Of a DNA stretch of 64,000 nucleotides, positions 34,939 through 43,824 are shown one piece after another. Positions within the stretch are counted from its first letter, which is position 1. The number at the start of each line of letters is the position of its first letter. The stretch comes from Alphaproteobacteria bacterium (lineage in GTDB: Bacteria; Pseudomonadota; Alphaproteobacteria; Rhodobacterales; Rhodobacteraceae). The stretch spans positions 1-64,000 of the forward strand of contig JAUIIJ010000029.1 of NCBI GenBank assembly GCA_030431825.1, in the 5' to 3' direction. The notes under the pieces were generated by a model. It was not told where the DNA came from, searched no databases, and worked only from the letters and a program-made list of their open reading frames with translations. A program made the position numbers and the translations under genes.

Positions 34939-35376
34939 TTTAGGTCCTTTCTTGGTTAAGTTAATTTACGATCAGGCGTTCGTCGTTGTCTTGTCAACTC
35001 TCGCCTGCCGTTCTGCCAGGCAGATGCTTGGACCTGGCAGGTTTGCCACCCGTCCGGCGTTGGGTGTCTTGTCACCTTTCGCGCCGGACCACGGCGGTAT
35101 TCAACAGCCTTCGATGACACCGCGACGACAGATGTGTTTTCGCGATGATCTTTGTTCGGGATTGTCGGCACGGGTACAAGTTCACTTTCTACCGGCTCAG
35201 CGAGCCACCGACACCATCGTTGCTGTTGTTGTTCACGATCTTTCGATCGGGAAAGAAAACCAGCTTGTTGACAGTTCCTGGATCGACAACCGGCGTGGTG
35301 GCAGATCATCGGAACCGTCACTTTCGTTCGAGGTCGAGCCCGTCAGGTGCGCCGGGCTCGACCATAGGCCCCGGTC
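34939..35376. other. Gene-free stretch upstream of the CsbD gene
   Basis: About 440 bases hold only short frames with no recognisable domain and codon use unlike the neighbours. A small dyad GATCTTTCGATC lies near 35238. The stretch presumably carries the CsbD promoter and the end of the neighbouring minus-strand transcript, but I could not identify a convincing promoter or terminator. Confidence 0.4.
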
Positions 35377-36423
35377 TCAGTCAATATTGATGGGCCGTCC
35401 GACATAGGCGCCGAAGACCGCTGCGCCCAGACCGACCAGAGCGGCGAGAGCGGCAAGCAAGGCAGCCTTGGCCGCGCGATCCGCCGCCTGATCCGCCGCC
35501 TCAATGGCGCTGGCCTGGAATTCGTCCAGCTGTTGCTGAGACTCGTCGATCGCGGTCTGGAACTCTGCCCGAAGCTCTTCCATGCGCGCCTGGATCTGAT
35601 CGACATAGGCTTCCGCCTCCTGGGGCGTCATGCCAAGCCGTCTTTGCATCACGCGAAGCGCCTCCTGCCGGTCTTCTTCGGAGAGCACCGCATCTTCGCC
35701 GCCAATGAGCGTGTCGGCAAGGTTTTGCAGTTCTGTCCGGGCGTTCGTCGGATTCCGCAGGATTTCAAGCGCTGTGGAAGAGACCGCACGAAACGCCCTT
35801 TGCTGCTCAGCACGGCTGATGACGCTGCGGAACGCCTCGCGTGTTTCTTCGCGGAAGTTCTGCGGCGTGATGCCGGCCTCGCGGAGCCTGGTCGCGATGG
35901 GTTCCGGAAGGTCTTCCAGACCGATCTGGCTGATCGCGAGGTCTGGCAGGTTGACGTCGTCGGGGATCGCGCTTCCGACGGCCGAGCCGGTTGCCGATAC
36001 GGCTTGCGACACGGTGCTGCCCGCCAGGCTGAGCGCCGATCCGGCCATGTTGAACACACCGATGCCCGCGCTTATCGTCAGCCAGGCTGCGGCAAGCGTC
36101 GACAAGGCCCAGACCGTGGCGCCGTGCAGCATCGATCCGACACCGTGCAGCACGCCTGCGAGACGGCCGGCAACGAACCCGCCGATGCCGAGGGCAATGA
36201 CCTGACTCACGAAAAGCCAGATCGGCGATGCTGTCGGGACGCTCCCCATGACGTCATTTTCGTCGATTTCGATCGCGGTCAGGCCGATGCCGAGACCAAG
36301 CAGGCTGAGGACGGCGAAGATGGCAAGACCGACGAAAACTCCTGCGAAAATGGCACCCCATGCCGAGCGCCCCCCACGGTCGAGCTGCGTTTCATGCAAA
36401 TACGCTTCCCGTTGACTTACCAT
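35377..36423 (-). CDS. Membrane protein with cytoplasmic or periplasmic coiled-coil, unknown function
   Basis: The 348-residue product has an N-terminal pair or trio of membrane helices (AIFAGVFVGLAIFAVLSLLGLGIGL, LFVSQVIALGIGGFVAGRLAG, STLAAAWLTISAGIGVFNMAG), a central helical region of about 200 residues rich in Glu, Gln and Arg (QAEAYVDQIQARMEELRAEFQTAIDESQQQLDEF, in parts), and a final helix AALLAALAALVGLGAAVFGAYVG. The start ATG 36423 has GAGAAGGA upstream. This resembles the alphaproteobacterial 'YrzE-like, TIGR04086' membrane proteins only loosely. It sits in the stress/envelope cluster and is probably a stress-related membrane protein. Confidence 0.65.
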   Translation of the reverse strand: MVSQREAYLHETQLDRGGRSAWGAIFAGVFVGLAIFAVLSLLGLGIGLTAIEIDENDVMGSVPTASPIWLFVSQVIALGIGGFVAGRLAGVLHGVGSMLHGATVWALSTLAAAWLTISAGIGVFNMAGSALSLAGSTVSQAVSATGSAVGSAIPDDVNLPDLAISQIGLEDLPEPIATRLREAGITPQNFREETREAFRSVISRAEQQRAFRAVSSTALEILRNPTNARTELQNLADTLIGGEDAVLSEEDRQEALRVMQRRLGMTPQEAEAYVDQIQARMEELRAEFQTAIDESQQQLDEFQASAIEAADQAADRAAKAALLAALAALVGLGAAVFGAYVGRPINID

Positions 36424-36625
36424 GTGTCCTTCTCCATTGAATTTGTCCGATTTATGCCAGCAGGGTGTCCTGGGGTTTTTAGTCGGCTGATGTTTCGGTG
36501 ATATGACGGGTGTCTGTCCGCCGACCCGAGCCGGTTTTCGCATCTGACGACTTGCAGGGTGCGATGGACGGTTTCCCCGGTGAAGACAGAGCCGGCGCGT
36601 TCATAAAGCGCGAAAAGAAGATGTC

Positions 36626-37705
36626 TCATTTGCGTGAATTCGTCCCCAGGTTCTGGTTTTCCGCCTCCGACTTTGCTTTGTCGGCGACCCGTTTGACGGC
36701 CTCTTTCGCCTTGTCGCCCGCTGCCTGAACGGCGGACTTGTCATCGGGATCGGACGGGTCGGAGCTCTCGAGTTCCGCTTTCGTCTCGGCGGCGATATCC
36801 TGGGCCTCTTCCTTTACCGAGGCCACGACCGAGGCGACTTTCCTTTTCTCCTCGTCAAAGATGCGTTCGGCTTCGTCAAACAGGCTGTCGCTCCTGGCGC
36901 CCATCAGGCTGTCTTCGCGCCCCGTACGCGGCAGGGCGCCGGCAACCGCCGCGCCGAATGCGAGCGCGAGCGCTCCGATCACCAAAGGCTGGCGTTCGTA
37001 GAAATCCGCCACCGCCTCGGTCCCGTCGCCGACCGAACGCGCAACAGAGCGGCGCATGTCAATCGCCTTTCTGCGGGCCGCGATCACGCGCTGGCGGCCT
37101 TCTTCGGTCAGGTTCTCCGTGCCTTCGGAGATACGCTGACCCATGCTTGACAGACCCGACCGGGCGGCATCCGCGGTGCGTGCCACACCGGACTTTGCCG
37201 AGGCCGCGGTTTCGCGAATGGAGGAACCCGCGCCCGCGACGCGATCCCTAGCGGATTGAACCATGCCGGTCGGGGCGTCCGTGCCCGTTCCGGTTCCGCC
37301 GGTATGGTTCTGTCCGATCGGCGAGGGGTCGTAGTCCTCACGCGACCATGACGGTTCGCGAAAGCCGGGTTGTGCCATGTTGTGCTCCAGCCGGCCCTGC
37401 ACATCGTGCCCGTCACGGTAGCGATCGCGCGATTGAAACTCAGGAGCAGGGCGCCGGCCGCTTCCAACCATCAGCCACGTCAGGCCAATGCCGGTCAGAG
37501 CGAGCGGGATCGGGTTCGCCTTGACCTGCTCCGAAATCGACCGGCCCATGTCGCCGCCATGCTCGCGAAACCGGTTGCCGACCTGACGCACCAGTTCCTC
37601 GACAGAAAACTTGTTCTGCAACTCGTTCAGGTTGGATGCCAGATCAGAACGATGATCTTCGATTTCCCGTTCGATCTGTTTCACGCTGCGGGTTTCATTT
37701 GTCAT
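36626..37705 (-). CDS. DUF3618 family membrane protein
   Basis: The 359-residue protein starts with the DUF3618 motif VKQIEREIEDHRSDLASNLNELQNKFSVEELV (in parts), which occurs next to YqjE-type proteins. It has one early helix (PIPLALTGIGLTWLMVG), a long hydrophilic Gly/Ser/Arg-rich middle, a second helix (LVIGALALAFGAAVAGALP) and an acidic/Lys-rich helical tail (KVASVVASVKEEAQDIAAETKAELESS, in parts). The layout recalls YqjD/ElaB proteins that tether ribosomes to the membrane. It overlaps the upstream YqjE-like gene by 11 bases, so the three genes to 38647 form one operon. Confidence 0.75.
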   Translation of the reverse strand: MTNETRSVKQIEREIEDHRSDLASNLNELQNKFSVEELVRQVGNRFREHGGDMGRSISEQVKANPIPLALTGIGLTWLMVGSGRRPAPEFQSRDRYRDGHDVQGRLEHNMAQPGFREPSWSREDYDPSPIGQNHTGGTGTGTDAPTGMVQSARDRVAGAGSSIRETAASAKSGVARTADAARSGLSSMGQRISEGTENLTEEGRQRVIAARRKAIDMRRSVARSVGDGTEAVADFYERQPLVIGALALAFGAAVAGALPRTGREDSLMGARSDSLFDEAERIFDEEKRKVASVVASVKEEAQDIAAETKAELESSDPSDPDDKSAVQAAGDKAKEAVKRVADKAKSEAENQNLGTNSRK

Positions 37706-38096
37706 CGTATGCCCCCTTGACCGCTGCCGCATCGCGCTGAACATTCTTCAATGTGCGCGACGGAGCGAGGCTGGAAAGTTTCAAATCACTCAGGCCCTTG
37801 TTCACCAGGATATACGCCGCGATACCCAGCAGCGCTCCGACGATCAGCGCGGCCCAGCCGGTATCCAGCCCGGCCTCGGCCAGCGCCGCGACAAGAGCGG
37901 CGGCGAGGACGTTGAGCGCAACCAGCGCGATGATCGCGGCACCGGCAATCAATCCGATTGCGGCACCGGCCTTGCTGACATTGTCGCTGACCTCGGCGCG
38001 GGCGAGATCTATTTCACCCCTGACCAATCCGGTCACGTTGGCCATGGCATCCGACAGCAGCGCTCCGGTGCTCTTGCCTGTGGGTCTGTCACTCAT
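37695..38096 (-). CDS. YqjE/phage-holin-like membrane protein
   Basis: The 133-residue protein has an amphipathic N-terminus (GALLSDAMANVTGLVRGEIDLARAEVSDNV) and two membrane helices (AAIGLIAGAAIIALVALNVLAAALVAAL and WAALIVGALLGIAAYILV), typical of the YqjE (DUF1469, putative holin superfamily III) family. In E. coli yqjE lies with yqjD and yqjK. It overlaps both neighbours (ATGA with the upstream gene, 11 bases with the downstream one). The role is unknown, but the set is linked to stationary-phase or osmotic stress in other bacteria. Confidence 0.8.
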   Translation of the reverse strand: MSDRPTGKSTGALLSDAMANVTGLVRGEIDLARAEVSDNVSKAGAAIGLIAGAAIIALVALNVLAAALVAALAEAGLDTGWAALIVGALLGIAAYILVNKGLSDLKLSSLAPSRTLKNVQRDAAAVKGAYDDK

Positions 38097-38647
38097 GACA
38101 ACTCTCCGTCCAAAGAGGTTCCCGATGGTCCCTCATGCGCGCCCTGTGCAAGCGCACTTCCGGTGCCGGGCGTGTTTCCCGCCTCCGAGATGTCGCTGCC
38201 CGATGCCTTGGCAAATCGTGTGGCGGCAAAGCCGACAAGCGCCGCACCCGCCAGAAAGATCATGGGATTGCGCCGCGCGAATGCGCTGACGTCCTGCACC
38301 ATCTCGCCGAGGTCCTTGTTGCGCATCGCATCCGAGGCGTCGGCAAGGCTCTCTGCAATTTGCCCGAAGGTGCGCTCTTGCGGTGATCCGCTGCGCATCT
38401 CGCCGGCCGCCGTGCGGAGCGCCGAGGCAACATCAGACAGTTCATCGGCCGCGGTGTTCTTGGCGGTATTGGCCTTTTCCGATGCGGCGACGGCAGCATC
38501 CTGTGCCGCGCTCTGCGCCGAAGCCCTGGCTTCGCCAGCCAGCCGCGCCACCTCCGCCCTGGTCTTTTCCTTTGCTCCGTCCGAGTCCTTCATCCTGTCC
38601 GAATCGGAGCGGGCACCCGGATTTTCTGGTTTGTTTTCAACCGTCAT
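38093..38647 (-). CDS. YqjD-like coiled-coil membrane protein
   Basis: The 184-residue protein is mostly a charged, Ala-rich helix (KTRAEVARLAGEARASAQSAAQDAAVAASEKANTAKN, in parts), followed by an RRNPMIFLAGAALVGFAATRFAK segment. The RRNP then single helix is the signature of the YqjD/ElaB C-terminus. An acidic/Gly-rich tail of about 45 residues follows, unlike E. coli YqjD, which ends after the helix. It starts the three-gene operon with the YqjE-like and DUF3618 genes, and a tiny membrane-peptide gene lies 18 bases upstream. Confidence 0.7.
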   Translation of the reverse strand: MTVENKPENPGARSDSDRMKDSDGAKEKTRAEVARLAGEARASAQSAAQDAAVAASEKANTAKNTAADELSDVASALRTAAGEMRSGSPQERTFGQIAESLADASDAMRNKDLGEMVQDVSAFARRNPMIFLAGAALVGFAATRFAKASGSDISEAGNTPGTGSALAQGAHEGPSGTSLDGELS

Positions 38648-38665
38648 TGTTCTCTCCGTCCGAGT

Positions 38666-38737
38666 TCAGAATACAAGACTGATCACGGCGAGAACGACGA
38701 CGATCACCCCGATCAGATAGAAAACGTTGTGCATCAT
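38666..38737 (-). CDS. Tiny single-helix membrane peptide (23 residues), second copy
   Basis: A 23-codon frame starts MMHNVFYLIGVIVVV and ends in TGA at 38666. The ribosome site GGAGGA lies just upstream and suits the second ATG (38734) best. It is wholly hydrophobic after the first four residues. It is related to the peptide at 34583-34657 through the core VFYxIGVIVVVL. It leads the yqjD-yqjE-DUF3618 operon by 18 bases. No known function; too short for standard gene callers. Confidence 0.65.
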   Translation of the reverse strand: MMHNVFYLIGVIVVVLAVISLVF

Positions 38738-38920
38738 TGTCCTCCGTCATGCGCATCAAGCGCGCTCCGATATAGATACGGCTTTGGTGCCCGTGATGCG
38801 CGGCGCAAGACGTTAATCTGTGTTAAGGTTTTTGAAGATTGGTGCGGCATTTGGCGGAATGGTGAACAGGAGCGCGATCAAAACAGAGTAGCCTGCATGT
38901 GCATCTCGAAAGGAGTGGAC

Positions 38921-39418
38921 ATGAGTATCGACACGCTTGAAGACCTCTACATCGAACAGCTCAAAGACCTGCACAGTGCCAACAGCCAAGCGTACAAGGT
39001 AACCAAGGATATGGCCGCGGCGGCGACCGACGAAGACCTTGTTGCCGCGCTCAACGCGGGTGCCGAGGGCATTCAGAGGGGCATCGACGAGTTAACTTCG
39101 ATCTGCGCCCGCCATCACGAACGTCCGGCGGGAGAGCATTGCAAAGGTATGGAAGGGCTGGTGGATGAGGCCCGCGCGCACGCCATTGACGAATCATTCG
39201 GCGAGGATGCGACGCGCGACGCCATGATCATCACGCAATACCAGCGCCTGGTGCATTATGCGATCGCCGGATATGGCTGCCTCGTGGCCTTTGCAGACAG
39301 GCTGGAGCTGGCCGAGGATGTGGCCGCGCTCAAGACCTGCCTTGACGCATCTTACGAGGGTGACCGGACCATGACGGAGCTTGCGACCAGCGGTATCAAC
39401 GCGGACGCAGTTGCCTGA
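38921..39418 (+). CDS. DUF892/YciF-type ferritin-like protein
   Basis: The 165-residue protein starts MSIDTLEDLYIEQLKDLHSAN, the standard opening of DUF892 (YciE/YciF) proteins, which are four-helix ferritin-like bundles able to bind a di-iron or similar centre. Candidate ligands are Glu in YIEQLKDLHSA, Glu-His in SICARHHERPAGEHC, and Glu/His in QRLVHYAIAGYG. They are general-stress proteins of unknown chemistry. The ATG at 38921 has AAGGAG upstream. Its neighbours in the stress cluster fit this. Confidence 0.85.
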   Translation: MSIDTLEDLYIEQLKDLHSANSQAYKVTKDMAAAATDEDLVAALNAGAEGIQRGIDELTSICARHHERPAGEHCKGMEGLVDEARAHAIDESFGEDATRDAMIITQYQRLVHYAIAGYGCLVAFADRLELAEDVAALKTCLDASYEGDRTMTELATSGINADAVA

Positions 39419-39521
39419 TTACGGCATTTCGCGATAAACCTGAATCACCTGACGCTGCCTGAAGTCAAAGATTTCAGCGTGTTGGGTGATGCCGGATTTT
39501 TCAAGTCAATCGCGAAACGCT

Positions 39522-40307
39522 TTAGTCCTGCATCGCCTGACGTGCGGACTCGCTACGCACCACCTTTTGGGCCGGCGGGAACCACGATGTATCCATGTCA
39601 ACGAAGGGGTTCACGAATTCGCACTCCCGCTCCCACTTGGCGCGATCGCGCAGGCGCATGTAGGGCCGTTCGATCTCGATCTCGCCAGCGGCGGCAAAGC
39701 TTCTGAGCAGCTTGTTGATATAGATCGACGTCAGCCCGACCGCCTGCCCGATCTCGACCTGGCTGAAGGGAACCTGAAACCGGTTCCCGAGGCCCACATT
39801 GGACACTTCCAGACGGGAGCGAAGCTGCAGGAGCCAGAACTTGAGCTTCCTGGTTGCATCCATCGAGGCAAGGCTGCTGGCGTGATGGCGAAGCGCGATC
39901 TGGTCGAGGCTGCCGATTGCGGTCAGCAATGCGCCAAGGCGCGGAAAATCCGAAAAGAGCGGTGCCAGACCGCTGCGCGGGAACGGGCAGATGACCCCGT
40001 CTGTCTGCATGACAACGCGATGGTTCGCATGGGACGAGCCGATCTCGGCAAGTCCTATGACCTCGCCCGGCAGGTATATGCGCAATATCTGGCTTCTGCC
40101 GTCCGAACTGTCGGCTTTGACCACGGCCCAGCCTGTTTTCAGAATATTGATGCCCTCGGTCTGATCGCCAACGCGGATGATCGTTCCGCCCTTGCCCTGC
40201 GCGCGCTCGTCCTTTTCCATTTCGGCGACAAATTCGCGTTCCTGCTCGGTGAGGCACACGAAGCGCGACAGGCGGCTGACAAGACAGCTTTCATAATGGT
40301 GATTCAT
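39522..40307 (-). CDS. Crp/Fnr-family transcriptional regulator
   Basis: The 261-residue regulator has an N-terminal cyclic-nucleotide-type beta roll (GTIIRVGDQTEGINILKTGWAVVK, then RIYLPGEVIGLAEIG) and a C-terminal winged helix (FSQVEIGQAVGLTSIYINKLLRSFAAAGEIE). No FNR-type N-terminal Cys cluster and no RxS cAMP signature are seen, so the signal is neither obvious iron-sulfur nor clearly cAMP. The extra tail after the helix (about 40 residues) is longer than usual. It is divergent from the GlsB-type gene and may control nearby stress genes. Confidence 0.85.
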   Translation of the reverse strand: MNHHYESCLVSRLSRFVCLTEQEREFVAEMEKDERAQGKGGTIIRVGDQTEGINILKTGWAVVKADSSDGRSQILRIYLPGEVIGLAEIGSSHANHRVVMQTDGVICPFPRSGLAPLFSDFPRLGALLTAIGSLDQIALRHHASSLASMDATRKLKFWLLQLRSRLEVSNVGLGNRFQVPFSQVEIGQAVGLTSIYINKLLRSFAAAGEIEIERPYMRLRDRAKWERECEFVNPFVDMDTSWFPPAQKVVRSESARQAMQD

Positions 40308-40676
40308 GGGAAACCTAAATTGTTTTATGATGTACCGGCTCGCCTGCGCGAGCGCCCTTAGGTATGTTATCCTACAATCATGTGGTTCACTGAGGAAAGA
40401 AGCATCGTGAAACTATCACCGACCATGCAGTCGGTCATCATCCCGCCATCGGTTGATTGTATGAAAATCGACATGAATATGCGCGTCTTGATGAATCGGT
40501 TGTCGTCTCTCTCCTGTGCTGTGGCCTTGTCGGCAAAGGCCGCACGTCACCGCCTGATCGGTATATATCCTACTGGCGCATGAACCCTGATTGACTAAGC
40601 TAACTTTGGATCCGATCGTGCCATCGATCAAGGTGTGATCCAATCACTTCAACACTCTGCTTTGGGAGAAAAGACT
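40308..40676. other. Gene-free divergent region
   Basis: About 370 bases between the Crp/Fnr and GlsB genes contain only short frames without codon bias. A possible hairpin GGCCTT/AAAGGCC occurs near 40523-40541, with no T run after it. I found no FNR or Crp box. It probably holds both promoters, perhaps a small RNA, which I cannot support further. Confidence 0.35.
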
Positions 40677-40928
40677 ATGGAAGATGCTGGGATCGGCTGG
40701 ATTGCAGCGATTATCGTGGGCGGGCTCGCGGGCTGGATCGCGTCCATCGTAATGAAGTCAGACACTGGTATTCTTCTGAATATCATCCTCGGAATCGTCG
40801 GAGCGGCGCTTGCCAGCTTCATCTTCGGTCTGCTCGGCGTCTCCTTTGGGGGCTGGCTGGGATATCTGGTGGCCGGTGTTGTCGGCGCCTGTATCCTGGT
40901 CGGCGGTGCGCGTGCGATCCGACGCTGA
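40677..40928 (+). CDS. GlsB/YeaQ/YmgE family membrane protein
   Basis: The 83-residue protein has three Gly-rich membrane helices: WIAAIIVGGLAGWIASIVM, ILLNIILGIVGAALASFIFGLLGV and WLGYLVAGVVGACILVGGA. The WIxxxIVGGLAGWIA opening and DTGxLxNIxLGIVGA block define this transglycosylase-associated, stress-linked family. Start ATG 40677 has a GGGAGAAAA ribosome site. It is small, single and near a phospholipase-D-type enzyme, in keeping with an envelope-stress cluster. Confidence 0.92.
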   Translation: MEDAGIGWIAAIIVGGLAGWIASIVMKSDTGILLNIILGIVGAALASFIFGLLGVSFGGWLGYLVAGVVGACILVGGARAIRR

Positions 40929-41025
40929 CACAGACACAATCACGATAGGGATGAACGCAGTGGCAGACACTGCGTTCAACATTTTTTAGATCTGCCATCA
41001 TAATCGCAACGGGATGTAGACTGAT

Positions 41026-42501
41026 ATGTTCGAACCGGGACGGAATTGCTGGCGGCTAGAGCAGGCGGAACAGTTCGCCTTCATCGTTGATGCCGAGGAA
41101 TATTTCATCGCGGTCAGGGCCGCGATGCTGAAGGCCCGGCACAGTATCACATTGATCGGTTGGGATTTTGATGCCCGTATCAACCTGGGCGACGAGGAGG
41201 GGCCGCCCAAACTCGGCGATTTCATGGTGTGGCTGGCGGACAGGACGCCGGCGCTTCAGATAAGGCTGCTGCGGTGGGATACGGGTGCATTTCAGGCGAT
41301 GTTTCGCGGCAACACGCTCGCGACGATGTTGCGCTGGAAACTGCATAAGCAGGTGACCTTGAAACTGGATGGCGCGCATCCATTCGCCAGTTCCCATCAT
41401 CAGAAGATTGTCGTGATCGATGATTGCATCGCATTCTGCGGCGGCATCGACATGACGATCGGGCGCTGGGACCGGCGCGCACACGAAGACGACGACCCCG
41501 GCCGTATCGGACCCGATGGCCAGATGCACCCGCCGTGGCATGACGCGACAAGCGCCTTTGACGGAGAGGCGGCACGCGCGCTGGGCGATCTGGCTCGGAA
41601 ACGATGGAAGATCGCGACCGGCGAAACGCTCGAGCCGGCCAGCGAAACGCACGATTGCTGGCCCGATAAACTTGTGCCGAACTTCCACGACGTCGAGCTT
41701 GCCATTGCGCGGACGCAGCCGGAAATGGACGGTGTCGAACCCCTGCACGAAATCGAGGAGATGTATCTCGACCTGATCGCCGAGGCGAAATCATGGATTT
41801 ACGCCGAAAGCCAGTATTTCGCGTCGCGGCGTATCGCGCACGCGATTGCCAAGCGGCTGGTGGAAGAGGACGGCCCGGAGATCGTGATCGTCAACCCGAT
41901 TTCAGCGGAAGGGTGGCTTGAACCGATCGCCATGGACAGCGCGCGTGCCCGGTTGCTCGAGGCGTTGCGACAAGTGGACAGGAACGGGCGGTTCCGCCTT
42001 TACCATCCGGTGACCGCAAAGGGCGAAGAGATCTATGTTCATGCCAAGGTCATGGTCGTGGACAACCAGTACCTGCGTGTCGGGTCATCGAATTTCAACA
42101 ATCGCTCGCTGCGGCTCGATACCGAATGCGACGTGGTGCTGAGTGCGGGATCTCCTGCAAAAGCCGAGTACAGCGATGAAATCGCGTTCTTGCGCAACGA
42201 TCTCATCGCGGAACATCTGGGGACCAAGCCGGACGAGGTCGCGAGACGGCTGGAGGATAGCGGATCGCTGATCAGCGTGATCGAGGATTTGCGTGGCGAA
42301 GCGACCGGGCGAACATTTCGGCCTTATGAAAAGCCTGACCTGAGTGACCTTGAGGAATGGCTTGCGGACAATGAGATTCTCGATCCCGAAGGTCCGGACG
42401 CGATTTTCGAACCGCCCAGCAAAAGAGGATTGTTCAAAGGCTGGCGCCAGGCGCTTTGGCGGAAACGCAACAGCGGAACATCAGGCCAGCGGCGCAGTTA
42501 G
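41026..42501 (+). CDS. Phospholipase D/cardiolipin-synthase-like protein with two HKD motifs
   Basis: The 491-residue protein has two HxKxxxxD motifs: H125-Q-K127 with D132 (HHQKIVVID) and HAKVMVVD at about H339, each followed by a GGxDM or GSSNFNNRS block. This places it in the phospholipase D superfamily, where two such motifs form one active site that transfers phosphatidyl groups (phospholipase D, cardiolipin synthase). There is no signal peptide or obvious membrane helix at the N-terminus, unlike ClsA. The C-terminal 90 residues are charged. It could hydrolyse or transfer phosphatidyl groups on the inner membrane. Confidence 0.88.
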   Translation: MFEPGRNCWRLEQAEQFAFIVDAEEYFIAVRAAMLKARHSITLIGWDFDARINLGDEEGPPKLGDFMVWLADRTPALQIRLLRWDTGAFQAMFRGNTLATMLRWKLHKQVTLKLDGAHPFASSHHQKIVVIDDCIAFCGGIDMTIGRWDRRAHEDDDPGRIGPDGQMHPPWHDATSAFDGEAARALGDLARKRWKIATGETLEPASETHDCWPDKLVPNFHDVELAIARTQPEMDGVEPLHEIEEMYLDLIAEAKSWIYAESQYFASRRIAHAIAKRLVEEDGPEIVIVNPISAEGWLEPIAMDSARARLLEALRQVDRNGRFRLYHPVTAKGEEIYVHAKVMVVDNQYLRVGSSNFNNRSLRLDTECDVVLSAGSPAKAEYSDEIAFLRNDLIAEHLGTKPDEVARRLEDSGSLISVIEDLRGEATGRTFRPYEKPDLSDLEEWLADNEILDPEGPDAIFEPPSKRGLFKGWRQALWRKRNSGTSGQRRS

Positions 42502-42656
42502 GCCGAACGCCCGGTGAATGCCGGCGGGCGAGGCGGCGGCGCAGGGCGTGTCGCGCAATGGCGACAGGCGGCATGTGCATCCGGATTTGATGATCCGGCG
42601 GCCTTTGCGGATCGGGCTTCGCAACAATTCCACACGACCTGGTGAACACTTCTCAC

Positions 42657-42687
42657 TTGAACCTCTAGTGGCTGGAAGAGTTAAGTT
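42657..42687 (+). promoter_or_regulatory. MerR-type promoter ahead of the first L,D-transpeptidase
   Basis: TTGAAC (42657-42662) and TAAGTT (42682-42687) are separated by exactly 19 bases, CTCTAGTGGCTGGAAGAGT, which include a partly symmetric CTCT...AGAG core. A 19-base spacer is the hallmark of promoters that MerR regulators untwist. It lies 60 bases before the coding start. Its core is close to those at 43825, 52944, 53797 and 54632. Confidence 0.75.
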
Positions 42688-42746
42688 GGCGCAAATCGGT
42701 CTGGCAATGCCGGGACCGGACAAGGAAATTACGCGGAGCACCATAC

Positions 42747-43412
42747 ATGCTGACAAGACGACATTTCATCCAGACCACCGCCGCGCTGTTCTCGGCGTCT
42801 ATCTCGACACCGCTGATGGCGAATACCTGGCCCACCGAAGCGGAAAAGGCGGCATGGGACGCGCAGGTCACGCCGCCCGGATATAACCCGGCCACATCGA
42901 ATCCATGGGGTCTGCATCCGCGCTTCCTGCCTCAGCGCGTCATGGCCAGGGCGGGGCTCGTTCCCGGGGATATACATGTCGATGCCGTGGCGCGCTATCT
43001 CTACCACATCGAGCAAGGCGGCACTGCCATGCGCTATGGCGTGGCGATTGCGCGTGGCACACTTTACGAACCGGGTGTTTACACGATCAAGCGCAAGGTC
43101 AAGTGGCCGCATTGGCAGCCGACACAGAACATGATTGACCGTGACCCGGAACTCTATGTCGGCGTTGCCAACGGGATGGAGCCCGGACCTGACAACGCGC
43201 TCGGGTCGCGCGCGCTCTACCTCTATGTCGGCGATCGGGATACCTATCTGCGGATTCACGGCACGCCGGATCCGCGCAGCATAGGCGGCCGCGCGAGCTC
43301 CGGTTGCGTCCGCATGGTCATGCCGCACATCAACGATCTTTATCCGAATGTGGAGACCGGCTCGACCGCGTTCCTGTATTCGGCCGAGGACAGCGTGACT
43401 TCGCCAAGTTGA
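42747..43412 (+). CDS. L,D-transpeptidase (YkuD domain), copy 1
   Basis: The 221-residue protein starts with a Tat-like signal (MLTRRHFIQTTAALF, then a cleavage near LMA-N) and has a YkuD catalytic domain with the motif HGTPDP, then SSGCVRM, in which the His and the nucleophilic Cys lie 18 residues apart. It forms 3-3 crosslinks or attaches proteins to peptidoglycan. Such enzymes use Cys, so thiophilic metals inhibit them. It is led by a MerR-type promoter and so belongs to the metal regulon, which is unusual for a wall enzyme. It is convergent with the small lipoprotein gene. Confidence 0.88.
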   Translation: MLTRRHFIQTTAALFSASISTPLMANTWPTEAEKAAWDAQVTPPGYNPATSNPWGLHPRFLPQRVMARAGLVPGDIHVDAVARYLYHIEQGGTAMRYGVAIARGTLYEPGVYTIKRKVKWPHWQPTQNMIDRDPELYVGVANGMEPGPDNALGSRALYLYVGDRDTYLRIHGTPDPRSIGGRASSGCVRMVMPHINDLYPNVETGSTAFLYSAEDSVTSPS

Positions 43413-43446
43413 CGCATCTCTCGCGGTCTGACGGCGGCCGGTCCGA

Positions 43447-43722
43447 TCAGGACTGGCGCGCGACGCAGATGGGATTGCCGCCCGTCGACCGCAACGGCAC
43501 CAGGGTCGTTTCCACCGGCCCACTATGTGCATACCAGTAGCAATTGTCTTCGGGAACAAGCCGGGCCGTGGTGAGATCCTGGTCCGGCGCGGCGAGCGCA
43601 ATGACTGTTTCGGGGACATTGCCGATCATGGTCTGTTCATTGTTTTTCATCGTCGGCGCGGCACAGCCTGCAAGGGCCACTAGCGTTACCATGATCGCTG
43701 CGTGTCTTTGAATCATATCCAT
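43447..43722 (-). CDS. Small lipoprotein, unknown function
   Basis: The 91-residue product starts with a lipoprotein signal (AIMVTLVALAGCAAP, lipobox LAGC) and a hydrophilic C-terminal part with two more Cys (DNCYWYAHSGP and GNPICVARQ). It is likely anchored in the outer membrane or inner membrane after processing by LspA. It resembles no family I recognise. It lies between two MerR-regulated genes but on the other strand and without such a promoter upstream. Confidence 0.6.
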   Translation of the reverse strand: MDMIQRHAAIMVTLVALAGCAAPTMKNNEQTMIGNVPETVIALAAPDQDLTTARLVPEDNCYWYAHSGPVETTLVPLRSTGGNPICVARQS

Positions 43723-43824
43723 CTCATTCTTTTCTGCGGGTCAGTCGTGGCGTTTCACGGTCTCGCTGCGTTTCAAGGGGCCGCGGGTCATTTTGGTCAC
43801 CGGGCGTAGATTCGGTTTTAGCCC

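Noticed and set aside
34939..40676. EcfG (general stress sigma) promoters GGAAC-N16/17-GTT in the stress cluster
   Set aside because: Searched by eye on both strands at gene starts; no convincing pair was found.
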